Source of the DNA: Chitinophagaceae bacterium
Lineage (GTDB): Bacteria; Bacteroidota; Bacteroidia; Chitinophagales; Chitinophagaceae
Direction: 5' to 3'
NCBI GenBank assembly: GCA_016699815.1
Contig: CP065012.1
Location: 1,798,001-1,862,000 of the forward strand
DNA length: 64,000 nt
The notes under the pieces are model-generated. The model saw nothing but the letters and a program-made list of their open reading frames with translations. It did not search any database and had not been told where the DNA came from. The position numbers and the translations under genes were made by a program. Shown here piece by piece: positions 59,603-64,000 of this stretch. Within the stretch, counting starts at the first letter, position 1. Every line of letters begins with the position of its first letter.

Positions 59603-61858
59603 ATGAAATACCTATTGGCCTTTTTATGGGTTTTCGTGCATGCAGGGGCAATGGCCCAATATTTTTTCCAGGGAAAAGTAGTTGATGAATCAGGTAAAGC
59701 CATTCCTGCTGTTTCCATTAATATTGGTATAGAGAAAACAATGCTGCTTGCAAATAATGCAGGCGAATTTTCATTTCAATACCCAACAAAGCCCTTTTTT
59801 ATCCAGTTGAGCCATATAGGTTATGTAACGCAAAAGATACAGGTAAAAGATAGTTTACCGGCACGCATCATTTTGCAAATAGATCCTGCAATATTGGATG
59901 AAGCTTTTGTACAGGCATTTGAAAGAAATGCAAACAATAATAATATTGCAGCACCAATTGGCAATATTCATCAGGTACAAATAATCCGTTTGGGTACAGG
60001 CAACCTCTTACAATCTGTAAATAATATACCCGGCGTTAAAATGGATGAACGCAGCCCGGGAAGTTACCGCCTGGGTATAAGGGGAAATTTGTTGAGGTCA
60101 ACTTTTGGAGTTAGAAACGTAAAAGTTTACTGGAATGGGTTGCCTTTTACCGATGCAAGCGGTAGCACCAATTTTAATGCTGTTGCGCCTGCTGTAATTT
60201 CTTCCATAGAAATTATTAAAGGGCCTTCCGGCAGCATGTATGGCGCAGGTACAGGAGGTGCGGTTTTATTAAAATCCGGGGCACCATCTTTAACCGAAAA
60301 TAATTCTATATCGGTTGCAGCATCTGCAGGCAGTTATGGAACTTTTTCGGGCAATGCCCAAGTGATTCTTTCTAAAAAAAATACCACAACATTTTCTATT
60401 GCTCACCAGCAGGCAAATGGATACAGGAACCATTCTGCCATGAAAAGAGATGTTGCTTTGTTTACCGGCAGTTTTCACTTAAGCAATAATAGAAAGTTAA
60501 ACAGCCTGGTTTTTATCAGCCATTTATTTTATGAAACACCGGGAGGTTTAACTGAGGCTGAACTTACTGCAAATCCCCGGCAGGCAAGGCCCGCTGCCGG
60601 AATTTTTCAGGGCGCCGAAACCCAAAAAGCTTCTATAAACTTAAAGACTGTTTATGCTGCATTTTCTCATGAGTGGCAAATAAGCAGGCTAATTAAAAAC
60701 ACAACAGGAATTTATGTTTCTTATACCGACTTTGCAAACCCCACCATTCGTAATTATGAAGATAAATACGATAGGGGTACAGGCGCAAGAACCATTTTTA
60801 TTAAAACCTGGAAAAATTTTGACGGGGTTTTTGGCGCAGAAATCCAAAAAGGTTTTTTTAGCGCATCGGTATTTGATAACTATGCAGGTAATAAAGCAAA
60901 TTTGAAGTATCATGATTACATCCAGTCATGGCAGGCCAACATATTTACACAGGCAACCTATTTGTTTAAAGGTAACTGGCAATTGTTGGCCGGACTTAGT
61001 TTTAATCATTTTTATTTGGGTTATAAAAGAATTACCAGCAACCCAATTGCAAAAGAAGGGAGTAATTTTTCGCCACAATGGGTTCCCCGTATTTCTTTAA
61101 TGAAAATTTTGGAACCAGTGCGTATTTATGCATCGGTAAGCAAAGGGTACTCAACTCCCAGTATTGATGAACTACACGCCGGCGACGACCGCTTTAATAA
61201 AGCATTAAAAGCAGAAAAATCCATTAATTATGAACTTGGGTTTAAAGCAACACTCATCAATAATCAATTATGGTTAAATATGTCGGGGTATTATTTCCGG
61301 CTTAAAAATACCATTGTAGGCCGCAGGGATTCATCCGGTGGTGATTTTTATTTAAATGCCGGCTCTACCCGCCAAAAAGGAATGGAAGCTACTGTGAATT
61401 ATCAGCCGGTAATAAAAGTAAACGGTTGGATAAAAAGTATTTTACTCAATGTAAACTATAATTATATTCATGCCCGATTTGCCCATTACCAGCAAGGCAT
61501 AACAAAATACGACGGCAATAAAATTACAGGAACAACGCCCTATGGTTTATCTGCAAATGCCGATTTTGTTTTTTCAAATGATATTTACTTTAATTGCACT
61601 TACTCTTATACAGGAAAAATTCCTTTAAATGATGCCAATACGGTTTTTGCGCCTTCATACAATTTGTTGATTGCAAAACTTGGATATAAATTTACAATTG
61701 CGAATACGGATACCGATTTTTTTCTTGCCATCAATCAATCAATGAACAACCCTTATGGATTGGGTAACGATTTAAACGCTGCCGCAAAGCGATACTTTAA
61801 TCCATCTGCTCCATGGATGCTCAATGCAGGCCTGAAAATGAAAATTGGCTTAGAATAG
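59603..61858 (+). CDS. TonB-dependent receptor, carboxypeptidase-like N-domain
   Basis: 751 residues. Signal peptide (..GAMAQ), a carboxypeptidase regulatory-like domain (FQGKVVDESGKAIPAVSINI, about 22-105), plug (ERSPGSYRLGIRGNLLRSTFG, GPSGSMYGAGTGGAVLLKSG) and barrel. Distinct from BtuB and not behind its own riboswitch. The 181-base gap after btuB contains no terminator that I could recognise, so the gene may be partly co-transcribed; ligand unknown, metal chelate or cofactor possible. Confidence 0.86.
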   Translation: MKYLLAFLWVFVHAGAMAQYFFQGKVVDESGKAIPAVSINIGIEKTMLLANNAGEFSFQYPTKPFFIQLSHIGYVTQKIQVKDSLPARIILQIDPAILDEAFVQAFERNANNNNIAAPIGNIHQVQIIRLGTGNLLQSVNNIPGVKMDERSPGSYRLGIRGNLLRSTFGVRNVKVYWNGLPFTDASGSTNFNAVAPAVISSIEIIKGPSGSMYGAGTGGAVLLKSGAPSLTENNSISVAASAGSYGTFSGNAQVILSKKNTTTFSIAHQQANGYRNHSAMKRDVALFTGSFHLSNNRKLNSLVFISHLFYETPGGLTEAELTANPRQARPAAGIFQGAETQKASINLKTVYAAFSHEWQISRLIKNTTGIYVSYTDFANPTIRNYEDKYDRGTGARTIFIKTWKNFDGVFGAEIQKGFFSASVFDNYAGNKANLKYHDYIQSWQANIFTQATYLFKGNWQLLAGLSFNHFYLGYKRITSNPIAKEGSNFSPQWVPRISLMKILEPVRIYASVSKGYSTPSIDELHAGDDRFNKALKAEKSINYELGFKATLINNQLWLNMSGYYFRLKNTIVGRRDSSGGDFYLNAGSTRQKGMEATVNYQPVIKVNGWIKSILLNVNYNYIHARFAHYQQGITKYDGNKITGTTPYGLSANADFVFSNDIYFNCTYSYTGKIPLNDANTVFAPSYNLLIAKLGYKFTIANTDTDFFLAINQSMNNPYGLGNDLNAAAKRYFNPSAPWMLNAGLKMKIGLE

Positions 61859-61892
61859 CCATTAGTATTTATAGGTGAATGGTATTTATTTC

Positions 61893-61923
61893 TTGAAGCT
61901 TTGTGATTTCCCGTTTATCTTTG
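61893..61923 (+). promoter_or_regulatory. Promoter of the marC-family gene
   Basis: TTG (61893-61895), 20-nt spacer, TATCTTTG (61916-61923), 12 nt before the ATG at 61936. Confidence 0.58.
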
Positions 61924-61935
61924 CAAAAAAATTTA

Positions 61936-62526
61936 ATGTTTCAATTTGGTAATTTTTCTTATAAAGAGGTATTAACCATTACGTTTACACTTTTTGCGGT
62001 AATAGATATTTTAGGGTCAATACCCATTTTAGTATCACTTAGGGAAAAAATGGGCGGCAAAATAAAGGCCAACCTTGCTACTATTGCATCCGGCAGTTTA
62101 ATGATTGTATTTCTTTTTTTGGGCAAGCAGTTTTTGAACCTTTTGGGGCTTGATGTAAAATCATTTGCAGTGGCCGGTAGCATTGTAATTTTTATATTGG
62201 GCTTGGAAATGGTATTGGGCCTGGAATTTTTTAAGCCGGAAAAAGATGCTAAAAGCGGTAGTGTGGTGCCCATTGCATTTCCGTTAATTGCAGGCTCAGG
62301 AACGCTCACCACCATTATGTCGTTAAAGGCCAACTATGCCGATGTAAATATTCTAATAGGCGTATTGATAAATTGCATAGCCATATTTCTTGTATTACAT
62401 TCTTTAAAATGGATTGAAAGGGCGCTGGGTCCCAATGGGCTTTCGGTGATGAGAAAATTTTTTGGCGTAATATTGCTCGCCATAGCCGTAAAAATGTTTG
62501 CGGTAAACGCAAAAGGGTTATTGTAA
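61936..62526 (+). CDS. MarC family (UPF0056) membrane protein
   Basis: 196 residues with six predicted transmembrane helices. Family motifs: FAVIDILGSIPILVSL near the N-terminus, FAVAGSIVIFILGLEMVLG, and PIAFPLIAGSGTLTTIMSL in the middle. The family was once linked to multiple antibiotic resistance, but that role is not supported; function unknown. I chose the ATG at 61936 because it follows a promoter and the upstream in-frame codons overlap that promoter. Confidence 0.9.
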   Translation: MFQFGNFSYKEVLTITFTLFAVIDILGSIPILVSLREKMGGKIKANLATIASGSLMIVFLFLGKQFLNLLGLDVKSFAVAGSIVIFILGLEMVLGLEFFKPEKDAKSGSVVPIAFPLIAGSGTLTTIMSLKANYADVNILIGVLINCIAIFLVLHSLKWIERALGPNGLSVMRKFFGVILLAIAVKMFAVNAKGLL

Positions 62527-62584
62527 ATGTACTTTGACGAAGCAACAGATACGGGTATGAAATAATGAAAAAGAAGTTCTTTAT

Positions 62585-62656
62585 GGCCTCGTAGTACAAT
62601 GGATAGTATAAGAGTTTCCGAAGCTCCAGATCCTAGTTCGATTCTAGGCGAGGCTA
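62585..62656 (+). tRNA. tRNA-Arg (anticodon CCG)
   Basis: 72-nt cloverleaf. Acceptor GGCCTCG/CGAGGCT, D-arm GTAC..GTAT, anticodon loop TTCCGAA with CCG at 62618-62620 (T33 before, A37 after), T-arm CCTAG-TTCGATT-CTAGG, discriminator A73. CCA is not encoded. Decodes CGG. Confidence 0.95.
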
Positions 62657-62664
62657 CAAAATTT

Positions 62665-63051
62665 TTAATTCAACTTAAGTGGAGCCTGTAATTCAAAAGC
62701 AGGTATGGCTACCGAAAAAGTATTGCGCTTGTGTAAATTCTCCACCAAATAGTTGCCATGCATTTTACCCATTTCGCTGCGTAGGTTGCAGCCGCTTACA
62801 TACTGATACTGGTCACCGGGCTCAATGGTAGGTTTCACACCCACTACACCTTCTCCTTCTACTTCTCGTTTTGTTCCGTTGCTGTCAAATATATACCAGT
62901 GTCGCCTTAATATTTTTACAGGAAAATTATTGTTGTTTTCCATCTTTATCTGGTAAGCAAACATAAAATCTCCATTTACCGGGTTGCTGTACTCCGGTTG
63001 ATAGTATGTTTCAACTGTAATAGTAATACCATTTGAGATTTTACTTACCAT
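62665..63051 (-). CDS. apaG: ApaG protein
   Basis: 128-residue beta-sandwich protein of the ApaG/F-box-associated family, once linked to Co2+/Mg2+ homeostasis; no enzyme activity known. Motifs: YQIKMENNNNFPVKILRRHWYI, GEGVVGVKPTIEPGDQYQYVSGC, MHGNYLVEN. The ATG at 63051 was preferred over TTG at 63057 because the TTG lies inside the -7 promoter box, three bases upstream of the ATG. Confidence 0.92.
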   Translation of the reverse strand: MVSKISNGITITVETYYQPEYSNPVNGDFMFAYQIKMENNNNFPVKILRRHWYIFDSNGTKREVEGEGVVGVKPTIEPGDQYQYVSGCNLRSEMGKMHGNYLVENLHKRNTFSVAIPAFELQAPLKLN

Positions 63052-63054
63052 ACC

Positions 63055-63062
63055 CAAATTTA
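63055..63062 (-). promoter_or_regulatory. -7 box for apaG
   Basis: Minus strand TAAATTTG, three bases before the ATG at 63051: leaderless arrangement. Confidence 0.52.
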
Positions 63063-63090
63063 ATTAATAATATTTTTTTGGGCAAGCTTA

Positions 63091-63432
63091 TTATATTATC
63101 CTGGCCTTTGTAAAGCCTTTTTTATGCAACCATTGCAATGCTTTGCTGCGGTTGTCTCCTTGTATGAGTATTTCCCCGTCTTTTACCGAGCCGCCTGTGC
63201 CGCAAAAAGTTTTGAGCTTTTTTCCCAGTTCTTCTTTCTCTTTTGTACTGCCAGTATAGTTTTCTATGAGTGTTACGGCTTTGCCTGCCCGGTGCTTTGT
63301 TTCGAGCCTTACTTTTATTAATTGCTCTGCCGGGGACAAGTTTTCCAGTTCCGGTTCATTCATTTGATCAGGCGAGAATTGTGGATCGGTAGAATATACA
63401 ATATGGTTAAAACTTTTAATTTTTTTTGCCAT
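63091..63432 (-). CDS. SUI1/YciH family translation factor
   Basis: 113-residue protein with a C-terminal SUI1/eIF1 fold: VRLETKHRAGKAVTLIENY, FCGTGGSVKDGEILIQGD and ALQWLHKKGFTKARII. This is the bacterial YciH group, implicated in start-codon discrimination. It lies 2 nt after nadC in an operon with it. Confidence 0.92.
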   Translation of the reverse strand: MAKKIKSFNHIVYSTDPQFSPDQMNEPELENLSPAEQLIKVRLETKHRAGKAVTLIENYTGSTKEKEELGKKLKTFCGTGGSVKDGEILIQGDNRSKALQWLHKKGFTKARII

Positions 63433-63434
63433 GG

Positions 63435-64000
63435 TTAAATAATCATTGCTTTTAAACTAAGGTCGAGGCTTACTGCCTGGTGTATTATTGCGCCGCTTGA
63501 AATAAAATCTACACCAGTAGCTGCATAGGATGCCAGGTTAGATAAATTAATTCCGCCGCTGGCTTCGGTTTCATATTTGCCATTAATAATTCTTAAAGCT
63601 TCGGTAATTTTTTTAGGGGTAAAATTATCCAACATTATGCGGTCAATTTTCCCGGTTTGCATTACAAGTTGTACATCGGCAATTGAACGGGTTTCTACTT
63701 CAATTTTAATATTCAGCTTTTTAGTTTGCGCATAATCATATGCCTTTTTAATTGCTTTTTCTATTCCCCCGCAAAAATCAATATGGTTATCCTTAAGCAT
63801 TATCATATCGTATAGGCCATAGCGGTGGTTACAACCACCGCCAATATTTACGGCTTCTTTTTCCAGCAACCGGAAATTGGGTGTGGTTTTCCTTGTATCT
63901 AATAATCTGGTTTTATAACCGTTTAATTTTTGGGTGTATTTACGGGTAAGTGTGGCAATGCCACTCATGCGTTGCATGCAATTTAATACCAGCCTTTCTG
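63435..64000 (-). CDS. nadC: Nicotinate-nucleotide pyrophosphorylase, partial
   Basis: C-terminal part of quinolinate phosphoribosyltransferase (de novo NAD synthesis); the N-terminus lies beyond the window edge. Motifs: MQRMSGIATLTRKY, RLLDTRKTTPNFRLLEKEAVNIGGGCNHRYGLYDMIMLKDNH, EVETRSIADVQL, ASGGINLSN, FISSGAIIH. Catalytic-site Arg/His/Lys residues are in the first block. No defect in the part seen. Confidence 0.94.
   Translation of the reverse strand, partial: ERLVLNCMQRMSGIATLTRKYTQKLNGYKTRLLDTRKTTPNFRLLEKEAVNIGGGCNHRYGLYDMIMLKDNHIDFCGGIEKAIKKAYDYAQTKKLNIKIEVETRSIADVQLVMQTGKIDRIMLDNFTPKKITEALRIINGKYETEASGGINLSNLASYAATGVDFISSGAIIHQAVSLDLSLKAMII

Noticed and set aside
59603..61858. SusC-type glycan receptor
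   Set aside because: It has the carboxypeptidase-like N-domain but no SusD partner and no polysaccharide genes nearby.
1..64000. CRISPR arrays, prophage, IS elements, rRNA genes
   Set aside because: No regular spaced repeats, transposase or integrase motifs, phage structural genes or rRNA sequence were found on either strand.

Overview
The window comes from a Bacteroidota bacterium, most likely of the Chitinophagaceae/Sphingobacteriales type. The evidence is AT-rich intergenic DNA, repeated Bacteroidota -7 promoter boxes (TAnnTTTG), two type IX secretion (T9SS) cargo proteins with C-terminal sorting tails, the T9SS regulator PorX, SusC-like TonB receptors with a carboxypeptidase-like N-domain, and a fused LpxC-FabZ. 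It is mostly core chromosome, with one accessory island at about 40.0-46.0 kb. No IS element, prophage or CRISPR array was seen.

Layout. 0-12 kb: end of alanine racemase, lspA, a repeat lipoprotein, fumC, an NlpC/P60 lipoprotein, mfd, a short leader-like ORF, an Rnk/GreA-like protein, an FMN glutamate-synthase-like protein, a class III aminotransferase and radA. 13-18 kb: a TonB receptor followed by four small genes ending in a winged-helix regulator, then pdxA. 19-25 kb: two T9SS cargo proteins (a GEVED protein and an M14 carboxypeptidase). 25-40 kb: rsmA, a lipoprotein, icmF, a DUF5916 protein, an active/inactive M16 peptidase pair, a HerA-like ATPase and recQ. 46-64 kb: copA, tsaE, alanine dehydrogenase, an ABC ATPase, the lipid A block (lpxA, lpxC-fabZ, lpxD), an HD hydrolase, porX, a cobalamin riboswitch with btuB, a second TonB receptor, a MarC protein, tRNA-Arg(CCG), apaG, a SUI1/YciH factor and nadC.

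The island at 40.0-46.0 kb is the most novel part. Two tandem cassettes on the minus strand share an almost identical promoter, lipoprotein signal, about 190-residue constant region, eight-cysteine/glycine-rich hinge and GDGW.PW junction, then switch abruptly to unrelated C-terminal domains. One tip is an HEYIH metallopeptidase and the other is a DUF6973-like domain. Each effector is followed, after exactly 3 nt, by a different small lipoprotein. A third, decayed copy of the junction remains at the downstream end. This is the architecture of a polymorphic toxin/immunity locus. The effectors carry a surface-export-like C-K-K-E-D signal after the lipid cysteine, and the putative immunity lipoproteins do not.

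Functional links: vitamin B12 uptake (riboswitch-btuB) fits the B12-dependent IcmF; PorX fits the T9SS cargo; the lpx genes form one lipid A block. Many single-base homopolymer indels break core genes in the first 20 kb and in the island, but none is seen at 21-40 kb or 46-64 kb, so many are probably sequence errors. Several genes have a -7 box only 3-9 nt before the start codon, which implies leaderless or nearly leaderless mRNAs.
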